64,000 nucleotides of DNA from Apostichopus japonicus (lineage: Eukaryota > Echinodermata > Holothuroidea > Aspidochirotida > Stichopodidae). The position numbers were made by a program, and so were the translations under genes. The stretch's first letter is position 1; each line of letters starts with the position of its first letter. The notes under the pieces are model-generated. The model made no database searches, was not told where the DNA came from, and saw nothing but the letters and a program-made list of their open reading frames with translations. The stretch spans positions 2,278,501 through 2,342,500 of the forward strand of contig NC_092581.1 in NCBI RefSeq assembly GCF_037975245.1. Direction: 5' to 3'. Positions 50,934 to 63,314 of the stretch are shown here, one piece after another.

Positions 50934-51527
50934 ATTTATATATATATATATATAATTTTATTTGTATATTTTTTTATTTATATATATATATATATATATA
51001 ATTTTATTTATATTTATATATATATAATTTTATTTGTATATTTTTTTATTTATATATATATATATATATAATTTTATTTATATATATATTTTTTATATAT
51101 ATATATATATATAATTGAAAGTTTGTGTGTGTGTGTATTTATGCGTGTATTTATGTGTGTGTTAGTAATCTGGAATTTTTACAAGGTTGCCACAAAGTGT
51201 TCTTTAAATCCGTGAACCTTGAACTTTAGTACAGAAGGAAGCTATCAATGTCACACAAGCGAATCCATATATTGTAATCCTGTATCGTTCAATATCGGAC
51301 TGATATCTACCAATAACGTAGGAAAAAAGAAGTGTTACATTTTAATGTCCTCGAAAAGCGACTTCAGTCGACCTGATATAATTCACGATAGGGTTCGATC
51401 TTCCACGAAAAACATTCAAGTGGAAACACTCCCTATTCTTCTCAATCTCAACATACAGCCTATTCATGACTATAAAGCACTTGATTTATCACTGAGTGTT
51501 TTGTTTGTACAATATCATGACGTCACC

Positions 51528-51563
<36 letters not shown>

Positions 51564-52230
51564 CATATATATATATATATGTATACGTAGCAAGTCGTAT
51601 ATTATTTTATGCATGTCATATAATAAACTGTACTGTGCTTGAAAACCACATGTAATATCCCGTTTCTATTGTATTTTCACTAAAGGTGCTTTGAAGCTTG
51701 ACACGACAGTACCAGATAGAGGGACACTTCGCATAAGGAAATAGTCCCAATTGGCTGAGATCCATTCACACTGTTAAATATCTCTGTACAAACTCCGATA
51801 AACTGTACACGGTAGAGCACAATAGGCTGAATTTCTTGTGGGTTTCATAAGTACCTCTTTCTTATCTAGCTCAAGCACCATTTAAAGCAATTATACTATA
51901 TTTGAAGAAGAGAGTAAGTGGATTAAAGCAAATTCTGAAGATCGCTCAGTTGAAAAAAACTTTATTTACGAATCTGTTATTACAATATTTGAAAATTGTA
52001 TTGGTGATAAATGTTACTGTGGTAAACGTAGCTCATCTCTTTTTCTTGCGGATCATACTATCCAAAGGAGTTTTAGATACCAAACAAACCAAAATTTATG
52101 CCAGTTTATCAACCAAAGAAGGGATTGTATGTAAAATGAAAATTCTAGTCGTACTATACAAATTATAATTATAATTTCGAGATTCGGCTTTAGGAATCAC
52201 AAATGATTTCGAGTTGGTTAGCATCATGTT

Positions 52231-52282
<52 letters not shown>

Positions 52283-53529
52283 ATATATATATATTATTAT
52301 ATATATAGATTAATAATTTTCAATCAGGCCAGAAAGTTGTTTTTCCGTAATTATGATATCAAGAACTTGAACTCAGAAAAGCAGAACAACGGTTCAAAAA
52401 AATGCGGGCAATGTAGGGTACCCTAAATTGCCTTTGATGAAGTAAACACTTCGTAGGCAACTCAATAAAACGTATAATAAATGGCGCATGAACGTACATA
52501 TCTAGACGCCGCCATGTTAGTTTTAAAATTTGTTGATATTATTTAAATATACAAAGATTTCTATGAGTTTGTCCTAAAACTTAATGAGGCCGATCATTTT
52601 CATGATTGGATGAGTTTTCTCTTTTCCTTCTTTAAAAAAAAATACATAAATAAAAAGATGTGTGTGCATGTGTATATGGAAAGCCATATTTACTAATTGG
52701 TTTTGGAAAATTAAAATGAAAATATGGAGGACAAAAAATACATTGATATTCGAACTGTATTCTTTTGTCTATAATGCTAATGTTTTTTGTTTCATTATTT
52801 CCACAAGACTTGCAAAATGAAATAAAACAGTTTTAACATATTTTGTTTCTTCCCAGATACATCGCGATAACAAGACCTTTGAATTACCCAACAATTATGA
52901 CGAAACGGAAATGTAAGATCTTTGCTATCATTGCGTGGGTAGTTGGAGGTACCGTGGGTGCCTTACCTGTACTTTCCCCCTCACCGAATCCAACTCTTTG
53001 GGTCTGCGGAACTACTAACTTTGAGAATCCAACCACAGGCCTTCATCGATTCATCGCAGTAGGCGTTCTTGTCGGTGCCATGGTTTTCTTTTGCTTTGCT
53101 TACCTGCGTATTTTTTGTATTGCAAAACAGTTCGTTCGCGAAAAGACGGAGAGGATGAAGTTTCAAACGAAAGAGGAGGCTGCGGCGCAGTCACATCAGT
53201 CGATGATCAAAACAACTGTTACCACGGCTATATTAATAGGTGCCTTTGTAGTCTGTTGGCTACCGACGATAGTTAAATTTATGATTGAGGACTATAACGT
53301 AATTATCAGTACTGAGAACCAACTATTTGTCATACAAACACTCGCCGAAGTCCTTTCGTTTGCAAATTCAATGGTGAATCCCATTATTTATACTTTCCGT
53401 AACGACCTTTACCGACAAACTTACGCCAAAATCATAAATAAAGTATTTTGTCGTTCCAAAGATAAACATTCTGAGAGAAATCGTTTGTCCGAAATGACTT
53501 TAAGTAGCACACAGACGACAAAGACATAA
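50153..53529 (+). CDS. Rhodopsin-family (class A) GPCR, two exons, 357 aa
   Basis: Exon 1 is 50153-50553 and exon 2 is 52857-53529 (acceptor TTCTTCCCAG). The phase-2 intron splits the codon for Arg in DRY. Class A landmarks: N53 in GNLLV (TM1), D81 in LAVAD (TM2), D133-R134-Y135 (end of TM3), W161 (TM4), C267-W268-L269-P270 (TM6), and N308-P309-I310-I311-Y312 in TM7 followed by TFRN. N-glycosylation site NVT at 14-16 in the extracellular N-terminus. Counting back from R134, the aminergic Asp (3.32) is Ala, and position 3.25, usually Cys, is Arg; C104 lies five residues further out, and C184 is in loop 2. So it is unlikely to bind biogenic amines in the usual way; loss of Cys 3.25 recalls the melanocortin/S1P/cannabinoid group. 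The ligand is unknown and no orthologue is named. The start has AAAATGG context. Confidence 0.9.
50554..52856 (+). other. Intron of the GPCR gene, with multiple (TA)n tracts
   Basis: Contains (TA)n-rich stretches at 50870-51115 (interleaved with AATTTTATTTATATA units of about 50-60 bp), 51530-51580 and 52233-52310. No element or exon recognised. Confidence 0.75.
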
Positions 53530-54190
53530 ACCCGTATAGTTCCATTAAAAGTATTGGTCTTTATGACAGTGCAAATTGAACTCAAGCATCATCGAGACTG
53601 AGTGGCTGATGATACAGATTTGAATGCATCGTACAGCCTTTTATATTTCATTTGGCAAATGTGTCTACATTTCGTTTGTAGAATTGTATGTCCTTTTTTC
53701 GTCGGGGGGGGGGGTGGGGTAGAGAGAGGGGTCATTTTTTGAAAACAAAATATTCAGGTAACTTGTAAAAGACTCGTAAGGTGCTTACAACCGTGCATAT
53801 TGCTTATTGGCTCAAGCAGCTTTGTACCTCTAACCCGTTTACTTTCTTATCTGAGTGATCTTAAGAATTGTAAACACGAGCTCGGTCTGCTGTATGATTT
53901 CAAATTGCATGGTATTGTTATCCGTTCTGTAGCCAGGTCAGGTAGAGAATGGAGAGAGGAACACACGATATTTTCTCAATCTAGAACGTGTCGGCATAAA
54001 TCTACTGGTTATATATATAAGTAAGATAAAATACAATGGTATTCAACGGATGTTAAAAAAAATGGGATTTTGCTTGAAATTAAGAATTTTTATACCAAGC
54101 ATTTTATGTATGATCCAGTTTTTTTTTTTTTTTAATACTTTGTTTGAGCAGAAGAGTATTTCAAACGGTGAAGCTTTTTCATGTGAAAAA
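53530..54190. other. 3' flank of the GPCR gene
   Basis: Likely starts with the GPCR 3' UTR. A poly-G run lies at 53704-53713. No other feature. Confidence 0.35.
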
Positions 54191-55401
54191 GGGATTACTT
54201 CACTTGAATGAGTGCAAGGAGGCACTTTTTTCAACGGGGTCTTAATATATCCCGATAAATACTGATTGTTTCCCTTGTGAGTTTTATAAGTTCTTTTGGA
54301 ATGAAATTGGCTCATTGGTTGTTAATTCGTTAAATTATGCTTTTAATAACATTGAGTTATATCCACCCATCAAGGGCAAGCCATTATTTCTCTTTTTCTA
54401 AAGCCGGAGAAAGATAGTGCTTTGTTAAAGAATTGGCGCCCAGTCGCCCTTCTTAAATACTGATTACAAAATTGCTGCTAAGTGCTTTAGCCTGTCCTCT
54501 TACAGCTTCATTAGCGAGGATCTAACACGGTTTCTTAAGGCTCGTTATATAGGCGAGAATGTTCGTTTAGTTCTTGATTGACCACTGTCATTGTAATACT
54601 TTACCAGGTTCACTTATATTCCTAGATTTCGAAAAAGTGATTGATCATGGACAATAACTTTATCGCTAATGTTCTTCATTATTTTTGGATGATATAGAAA
54701 GTTTTATGTTGACTTTTTGATTAAAAGCTCTAAACGTTCTTGGGTACGTCGCTTTTGCTCTCCAAATCATAACAATTGGAAATTGTTCTTTGATATTGCT
54801 TGAGGTAAATATGTCATGGGGCCCGTTTATTTTCAAGTGTACCATTAATACTAAAGACGCCTTGCAATGGGCTATTCACAACAGTTTTGTAAAAGAGGTG
54901 TGTGGAGCTATATAGGTCTACGTATAGTTTTAATGCACCGACAGATCATGTTGAGAATCAGATTGTCTTGAATAATTAATAAAGGTTAATCAACAGACTA
55001 TTTTTGACGAGCACCTATTCAATGCTGAATGCTATAAAGTAAGATTTTTTTTTATAATTATGATGGTTCTCCAAAGGGTTACCATACCTTTGTTAGAGCA
55101 TGGAGCTATAACTCCATGGTTAGAGATGCTCATTTTTTTTAAATGTCTTTCCTTTCAAAACTGTTACTCTATTTTTGTGGTGTTATCGCTTCGTTGCTTT
55201 TCCTCATGGAAGACCAACTCACGCAACCATCGTATTAAAGAGCCTCCTGTTAAATATAATTATAATGAATTGAGGTTTTTACTTCTTAATACGAATTCTG
55301 TTTCGAACAGGTCAATTGATACATCTATCCTTAAGAACCATGTAAACATTCCCTCTTGTGTTTTGAAATGGAACAAAGAGTTCGCTCCTGAACTGAACTG
55401 A
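54190..55401 (+). pseudogene. L1/Tx1-type LINE ORF2 relic
   Basis: Frameshifted plus-strand reading gives, in order, INTDCFPCEFYKFFWNEIGS, SLNYAFNNIELYP, LKPEKDSALLKNWRPVALL, NTDYKIAAKCF and FISEDLTRFLKARYIGENVR. These match the RT domain start of L1/Tx1-clade elements (the 'LLNTDYKI' and 'GRYIGENIR' signatures). Several stops and shifts interrupt it, and the RT catalytic YADD is not found. The open frame 55200-55401, with CVLKWNKEFAPELN, resembles the C-terminal end of the same family. Confidence 0.75.
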
Positions 55402-55470
55402 GTAAAAAAAATTCTCGTCCCCTTTAAGTCAGTTAAAAAATCAGCTTCATTTTATCCATCGCATTCTGCT

Positions 55471-55515
55471 ATTATTATTATTATTATTATGATTATTATT
55501 ATTATGATTATGATT

Positions 55516-55595
<80 letters not shown>

Positions 55596-55672
55596 CATCA
55601 TCATCATCATCATTGTTATTATTATAATTATTGTAATTATTATTACTATTGGTGTTGTTATTAAGATTATTA

Positions 55673-55703
<31 letters not shown>

Positions 55704-55830
55704 CATCATTATCATTATTTTTATCATTATCATTATCATTATTATTATTACTCTTAATTTTTTATTTTTTATTATGATTTTTTTAATTATTATGATTATT
55801 ATGATTTATTTATTTATTATTATTGGTGCA
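55471..55830. repeat. (ATT)n microsatellite, imperfect
   Basis: About 350 bp of ATT/TTA trinucleotides with ATC, ATG and GTT variants. Confidence 0.97.
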
Positions 55831-56128
55831 TATATATTTTCATGTGTAAATACATCTCTTTTAAGTATTCAATATTTCGGAATATCAAATTAACGACAAT
55901 TGTATACGTATATCGTTATAAACATACATACATACATTATCAAATAAGTCTTCACCTGCAAAATGTGAAACTTTTAAAACTTGTGTCAACAAAGTACAGG
56001 AACACAACAGAATCGAAAGACATATCGCTTAATTCATCAAAATGCACCTGTCCAGTTGATGGTCTCCAAAAGCTATAAATTAATGAGGTTATTCGCAAGG
56101 ATATTGAGAGCAATGAAAAGCTGTTCAT

Positions 56129-56472
56129 TCATACTTAGTAAAGATTCCTAAATCCTATTGGTCCATTCAGGTCAGCTGACCGTGGTTAATCTTGTGAGTA
56201 ACGCACGGTAAAATTACGGGGCATCACTTTAATAAATCTTTGGTTATATGTAACCAAAAATGTTTTGTTTTATGATTTTTCCCCCACACAAATGGTAGTG
56301 TATGAATGAACGGGGTTAATCAACGGTCTAGCGTGCGTTACTCACATGATTAATGCACTCCGGGTGTTAATGCTATCGCTGGATGCACTCGGGCTCCACC
56401 CTCGTGCATCGCTTGCATTATCGTGCATTAATCCTGTGAGTAACGCACGCTAGACCGTTGATTAACCCCTTA
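56129..56472. mobile_element. Foldback-type dispersed element, copy 2
   Basis: Inverted, near-identical copy of 11057-11410. The shared sequence starts ATTCATACTTAGTAAAG and ends GATTAACCCCTTAT. It has the same inverted-repeat half (GGTTAATCAACGGTCTAGCG near 56313) and unique half. Confidence 0.85.
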
Positions 56473-56479
56473 TTCACAA

Positions 56480-59400
56480 TATTTTGATTCCACCTCACAA
56501 ACTTTTGCTGGTGTGTATTACAAGTGGTAATTACTCCAAAATAATCATAACTAGAAACAAACATATATCATCATCTCAAAATCCTGGTAAAATTGCTGCT
56601 CCTTGAAGTAGTACGGGAAACAGCGAAGGACGGCAGTTCGTTTTGCATTAAAGCATCAGGTTCCTGCAAAGGAAAAGATCATTCATTGAATTAAAATTTC
56701 AAAAGTATGTACGTTTATGCAAATTTTACACTACATGTTTGGTCTATCTCTTTTCAGACTTACCAGGAATATTCACAGGGATAATAATCACCCTCTTAAT
56801 TAACAACCGAAATCTCTGTCGACATATTAAATTTAACTACGACATCGTGCAATATATAGCACCAAAATATTGGGTTCATATCTTCAAAAATTCATTTCTA
56901 TACACAGCATCTATTTTTATTCAAAATGGTATCTTAAATGATTTGATTTAGTGTATCTTTATCTTTATTTTCTTACTAATTTCAGTTGACTATAGCATTT
57001 TTGAAAACTGTTGATTGTGTTACTAACTTTTAAGCTGCCTTTAATCGCTTTTCTTTTTATGGAATTTATCTATCATAACTTTTGTATTCTGAAACAGAAA
57101 CAAGAATCTGTAATATAATTAGATCTGACAACAAGGACATACTTCTCATGAATTTCTGTGTTCTATTAAAAAGAAGTTATACCCCCTACACCCTAGATCC
57201 ACACTTGTTCAAACATTTACTTATTGGATGCCAGCATATATGCAAAGTGAAATGATAAAAATTACCATAAATTCAACTTAAAAATGTTTGCGTTCGTTCA
57301 TAAAGACCTGCATCCCCACAGTCCTCCATGACAACATGCACTTTAAAATACCTCTATACAGGAACGCACAAGACTTAGTTATACATGACCCCCCTGCCAA
57401 AACATTGGCTTGTGCACAACGGATGCCTATAGTGATCATAAGCGTAGGTGCCTAATTTGATTGGGAGGGGGTGGGGGCTGTAACGACTTGCCTGAAAAAT
57501 ATAACCAAAATTTTTCGCGCGTTCAACACGTTAATGTGCATATCATATAGCATTCATCAGTTATTACATCACATGCCAATAACATACTATCATTTGCCGT
57601 GTTAGTACCCTTCCATATTGGTTATAATTATTGGGGAAGTCGTTACAACAATAATGATAATAATAATATAAGTTTAACCATGGCAAAACACATTGCAAAT
57701 TAATTTTCTCTCAGTAGGTGCCCGAAAAATTCTCAGCATATTGCCCGAATTTTCACCAGAAATTTTGGTTGGGGGGCCCCAGCCCCAGCCCCAGCCCCAG
57801 CCCCAGCCCCAGCCCTCCCCCCCGCGCCTCCTACGCCTATGATAGTGATAGGTCTATAATGTGCACGAAAAAAAAATCAAATGATGAAAGCTGTAAATAG
57901 TACATACAACAACAAAATAATTATTGGTAAATTCTGAAGCGGGCAATTTTGCCGTAGAATAGTTACCATTTATGCTGGCCTAGGCATCATGCAATGCACA
58001 CTTCTGTACGGGGTATACAACTCTCTTTCATATCGTCTGGGTGACCGACCTCTTTGTATACTGTGTACCAAACTACATTGAATAGTCGCATTAATAGCAA
58101 TCACAACACCTTTTCATTCCGTTTGTGTGTGTGTGAGCTTCTATTCGTTCTTGCAAACTTTGGCTTTACAAATACAGAGCTTGGCAGACGTTGAAATGTT
58201 AATTAATGTATAAAAGTGCAATGGACGTATAGGCTGCAAACCTTTTGAAAATTTACCGTCCTTGCTTTAATTGCAGTACACGTAGTCATTTTCTAGTACC
58301 AAAAGTTATTAGCGAGAAGCCTACCTAGGTATATACTGTAAATACATAAAAAAAAATTATTACTCAGTTCCTAGCAAGCAATGGCACAGTTTCTCCACGC
58401 TACATTAAGTCCACCCCAGTGCCTTCCTCTAATTAGCTGTCATGGATTCATGTTCACGTAATATGTAAGTTAGTCTTGATATCATGTATCGCGCAGCTCA
58501 GCTAGAGAAAGACTACCTGTTTCAATGTATGGCATGTGTGCTTGTGTGAATTGCTTAATGACTTTCATAACATACTATTTGTGGGAAATTTTCTACGACG
58601 GTACGCTGTCGGTCTGCTGTCGATATTCTGCTATAGGTTTATCCAAGCAACAATGTCTATCGGTCCGTTGGCGGACCTCCAGCGCGTAACCGCCGGCTTT
58701 TTACGACTTCGATACGCTGTTGGTCCGCTGTCGGCATCTGCTGGGTTTTTCCAAGTAGCAATGTATATCGGTCCGTTGGCGGACCTCCAGCGTTTTCACG
58801 ACAGCGGACCGCTAGTGTGATGCGTACTGGGGCAGTGTCATTGTCAGCAGAGGAAATCGTTACACAGGTTTTTTTTCACACAGTGCAAGATTTAAAAGAG
58901 AAAGAAAGGGGGAACATGATAGAATCTGCCGTTTGGTGTCGAGATTTCGATGTTTTCGTTTCGAAACGTTCCTCCAAGGGCACATGACAAGAATTGTAGT
59001 AAATTAAATACATTTAAGTTTCACGAAGTTGACCGTGCAATATATTGAGTGCGTATAAAGCGCATCAGCTATTATGATGATGTCCTGAAGGTTATGTCCA
59101 TAATGCAAATTGGGATGTTGCTAGGGCAAATATCTATGTAGCTGAGCAGACGACAATACGAAACACACATTTCTGTTGTAGAATTCACACTATATACTCG
59201 GGCCAAATAATTCTCTCTTATAACAGGACCAGAATTGATTGGCAGCAATAATAATATGGTGACCATATAGTTTGTGATCGCAACAACGTGCTTAAAGGAT
59301 GTGAAGACTCGCGCAAAAACAAACGTCTAATGCCGGTAATCTGACCTAGTTTCGAATGAGGTGTTACAGAAGCGTTAGACACCACCATCGATCCCAGAAA

Positions 59401-60148
59401 ACACACAGCTTGCTACCGTCGGTAATTAGACACTAGTGTACAGTCAGTACATACAGCTGCGGTCAATACCCACAGTACAGTGTAGAAACGATATAGCGAT
59501 GGACATCTCAGGTCCAGATAATGATAACAAAGTGTCACGTTTCATTACTGTCTGCATTTTGTAGCGACACGAACAAAACGTCACTTGCAAGCAACAGAAA
59601 GTTAACTTTTTCAGATGGCCGCACGCGGTTTGGGGCGAGTCTTCAATGCCTTTAAGATGCATAACTAAACATTTCCAGGAAACAGTGTGATGGATCTTGC
59701 TTAACATTAAGAAAGCTGATTGTCTTTAGTGATAATTTTCTCATTTGAATCCATTATCGTTTTCAGAAAGTCACTTTATGAAATCGGTCCTCACAAGCGC
59801 GAAAGGATAATAGAGTGGCGCTATTGCATCATTATTTGTGCTACAAATAATTAACGGGGGTCTGTAAAATGGCGACTCCCATAATCTACCACAACAAGTT
59901 ACTTCTCAGGCAGAATCACATCGTCTTTATCGTCTCTTCTGCGATATTTTGAGCCAATTAGCTACTCATTTCAAAAGTGAAAACTAAAGGTACTAAATTT
60001 CAGTAGTTAAAACAAAGCCGGAAAACCAATGTAACTCTCAAACAGATTAGCCTAACTGTTAAGGCCAAGTCTTAAATTATGCCAACTGTAGCCTAACGTT
60101 AAGCTTAAGTTAAACTAAGGTAGATTAAGTAACTTAGATTGTTAGAGC
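56480..60148. other. Intergenic; small tandem repeats only
   Basis: A (CCCCAG)n run lies at 57778-57814. A 108-bp imperfect tandem duplication at about 58585-58800 contains CGGTCCGTTGGCGGACCTCC at 58661 and 58769; each copy also encloses a short palindrome GGTCCG..CGGACC. No supported gene. Confidence 0.5.
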
Positions 60149-60156
60149 CCTGCATG

Positions 60157-61066
60157 CATGGGCGTCAACAGGTGGGGGAAGGGGGGGATATGTCCCCCCA
60201 CTTTCAAAAGTGGAGGGGATATCATATCATTTGTCCCACCCACTTTTCAAAGCAGTTATTAAAAAAAGTCACATGCATATGCGCGATTTTCTATTTAAGG
60301 TCAAGAAATCTGGACTCCCTGGGCCCCTGCTATCTATCTCTTGCACTGTCATTTATCTCCCATTCTCCCAATATCCTAAATCTGCCCATTTAATTCGTTC
60401 GGGGGGGGGGGGGGGGGAGACCATTCAAAAGTGTATTGAATCTTGCACACATGTTGTTTGTATGGGTTCCAAGGGATTAGGTAATTAGCCATACAGGTTG
60501 ATGGTGATGAGTTACTATGTTCATATCACTACCTCCAGTCCCTTGGACTGGACGGACGAATAGGGGTATAGGGGTTAAGTAATTAAGGCTACATGTATTC
60601 GCCGGATATGGTAGATCTTTATTGTTGAGTGCCGGCTAGGCGCTACACACGCTCTGCGCGCGGTGCCTTTTTCTGATTATTATTATTAAAGTACCTGGGC
60701 ACATAACAACTGACGTCTCGCACCTACATGCATGTATTATATATACCACTCCACTCATCCCGGAGGTGACGACGCCACTTTTTCAATATTCCGTTTGAGA
60801 TGGACGCTGTGTAATTCGTCTCCCTTGGTGTCAGAACGGCATCTTTCTACCAGTACTTCCTGTCGGAATTTAGTTTTGTGAGACAAAATTTCTCCTCACA
60901 GATCTGGTTCTGATGTAACTAAAAACGACTCAGGAAGGCCGTCTCCTGCGATCTAGGGGGTCTTATGTACCCAAAATTTTCTGGTACGCTACGCGCCAAC
61001 AATGGTGGCGCTCCGCTTAGATAGTATAGTGTCCCCCTCACTTTCTGAAACCTGCTGACGCCCATG
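60157..61066. mobile_element. hAT-like element related to the inner nested element
   Basis: 910 bp with ends CATGGGCGTCAACAGG and CCTGCTGACGCCCATG (one mismatch), flanked by CCTGCATG at 60149-60156 and 61067-61074 (8 of 8). The interior GGGGGGATATGTCCCCCC near the left end and the block GCGCCAACAATGGTGGCGC near the right end match the inner elements at 46951 and 62176. A poly-G run is at 60400-60418. No transposase recognised. Confidence 0.88.
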
Positions 61067-61074
61067 CCTGCATG

Positions 61075-61812
61075 ATAAAAGTTTTGTAACGTTACTTGTA
61101 CGGTACTACGCATTACTTCGAGGTAGACTTGTTCGGCTTATTAATACCTAATGTAGATAACCTACGTTAAGACTAAGCTAGTTCTAGCTTAGCCTGGCCG
61201 TGCAAGTTGTTTTTACTAGGCCCTGGTCCTATGGGCTGTACTACTACTCAGTGATGTGCACAGGATGCCGAAGGTGACAAAAATGGAGGGGGTGGTGCGG
61301 TTCTAACTTCTCAAAACATAATTCTTATGAATGCAGCAGTTGAATTTTGGTGTGAGGTTATATATTTTCCTATTGTATCAAATATAGAAATTCTTCCAAC
61401 TAAATGCCACTGGAGTCACTGGACATAAAACTGTATTGTTACATAGCCTCACCTAGTCTAGCCTAAAGTAAACACGTTAATGAAAATTGAAGCATACGCT
61501 TTGATAATTAAGCACGGTTTCTAAAATTGGGTGATTACAATTAATTAAAGCCATTTCTTCGCCGACGCCTAGGAAGCCTGGGGCCTTCTCACTCATATCC
61601 CTACAAGTATACACATTAATAAAAATTGAAACATATGTTATTGTATTTAAGCAAGATTTTTCAAATTGGTTGATAAGGTTTCTATTCTTTCATCACAGTG
61701 TTACGTAGATACCTCTATGACTATTTTCAATATCCTGTGACTAATAGAGAGGTTTACTTAGAAGCTTCCTCCTCCCCCCACTCCCACCCCTCTACTCTTC
61801 TTCCTAGTCCTA
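61075..61812. other. Intergenic, no gene seen
   Basis: No supported gene or repeat. Confidence 0.4.
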
Positions 61813-61818
61813 CTGACA

Positions 61819-63164
61819 CAGGGGCGTATCCAGGGGGGCGCAACAGGCACGCGCCCCCCCTATTGGCCGTCACCATAAAAAAAAAAAGTTTAGCAAAAAA
61901 AAAAAAAAAAAAAATTGATGACGACCTTTATGTGAGATGTCGGTGATCGCTCAACCCCCCCTCCCCCTCCCGTATGCTTTATTTTTTGTTTGCCAAAAAA
62001 AGGTTCTGGCGAAGTTCGGCGGCATAATAGTTTTAGAAACATAGATGGTAATTGTGTTTGTATTATCACTATAAACACTAAGTGACATGCCAGCCATACT
62101 AAATTGTGCATTTTGTGTCCATATTTACTGGAAATGTTGCTTATTATTAAGGTCGAAAAATGGATCACATATGGCCATGGGCGGCGATCCTGGGTGGAGG
62201 GGGGATATATCCCCCCATGAAAATGGGTGGAGGGGATGTAATGCACCATATCCCCCCCCCCCCACCAAATGCCAGGGATAAGAATATTTTCATGCCTACA
62301 TTTATGCATCTTCGTTAATGTACGGCTCTTTTTTAGCTTCATTTCTCGTCTACCATAAACGCAGTGCGATCTTTTCAAATAAAGCGTCTTTATAAAGCAA
62401 AAATAGTTGACTGTAGGCTTCATTGGCCCTATAACAACAAAATGTATTATTGCGCCCACGGTATTGATATAGTACATATATGCACCCTCATAGTATTCAT
62501 ATAGGCCCTATAGTAGGCCTACACACGTACATGTTCCCTCGAACAGCTGAGAATCTCATGTAACCAGGGTAATGCTTAATACACGTTTCACCTGGATGCC
62601 CTAGCAATCGGGACCTAGGAATGTAACTACTGTATGTGTAATTGTGTATTGCATGTGCATAGGCCTATAATAGCCTGCATGAGGCCATTTTCTTCATCGA
62701 ATAATATAACAGAGCTCTCGAACATTCTAACGTTGCGCCTGAAACAAGATTGACATGGGCAATTTTCCCAAAATAACACCCGAAATTAAAAAAAAAAGAA
62801 GTATTTTGGATCCTGATTATGAGATATTTCGGACATGATATCCCTATTTTAAAGTTGGGTATATGTCGCTTGGAAACCTCGGGAAGTGCCGTTTCCGGCC
62901 ATCTAGAGGGTTTGTTAATCCCAAAATTTTCTTGTACGCTTCGCGCCAACTCATGGTGGTGCTACGCTTAGATAGTCAAGAAGGTCATATCCCCCCCCCC
63001 ACTCGGAAGTACGGATCGCCGCCCATGCATATGACACCATTTTGCATTTCAGCCCTTCTTTGAAAGCAAAAATTGTACACCCCTCCCCCTTAGACCCATC
63101 CCCCAGGACGCCGATCATTCATGCCTGGCGCCCCCCCTATTGGAAAATCCTGGATACGCCCCTG
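61819..63164. mobile_element. Outer transposon (CAGGGGCGTATCCAGG ends) carrying a nested element, copy 2
   Basis: 1346 bp flanked by CTGACA at 61813-61818 and 63165-63170. Same ends and internal order as 46595-47563, with the inner element retained at fuller length (62176-63027). Its right end lies 150 bp before the PEX7 start codon. Confidence 0.87.
62176..63027. mobile_element. Inner hAT-like element, fuller copy
   Basis: 852 bp with ends CATGGGCGGCGATCC and GGATCGCCGCCCATG, perfectly inverted. Flanked by CATATGGC (62168-62175) and CATATGAC (63028-63035), an 8-bp duplication with one change. Homologous to the 477-bp copy at 46951-47427 and related to 60157-61066. Confidence 0.85.
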
Positions 63165-63314
63165 CTGACATGCCCCACTCTTTTAAATAAATTGACAGTA
63201 TATATGTGCTCACAAATTTGCTACAAAGAAAGCATTAGTCATTTATTTACAACCTGCGAAAGATTCTCTCTCTAACTTTGTTTATTTATTCCCAGCAGAT
63301 CAGTCAGTTTCTTC

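Noticed and set aside
51931-51965. CTGAAGATCGCTCAGTTGAAAAA, resembling a hammerhead core
   Set aside because: The core words are present but no stem I or stem III can be formed with flanking sequence and stem II does not pair.
55452-55893. Poly-Ile open frames on both strands
   Set aside because: Translation of the (ATT)n microsatellite.
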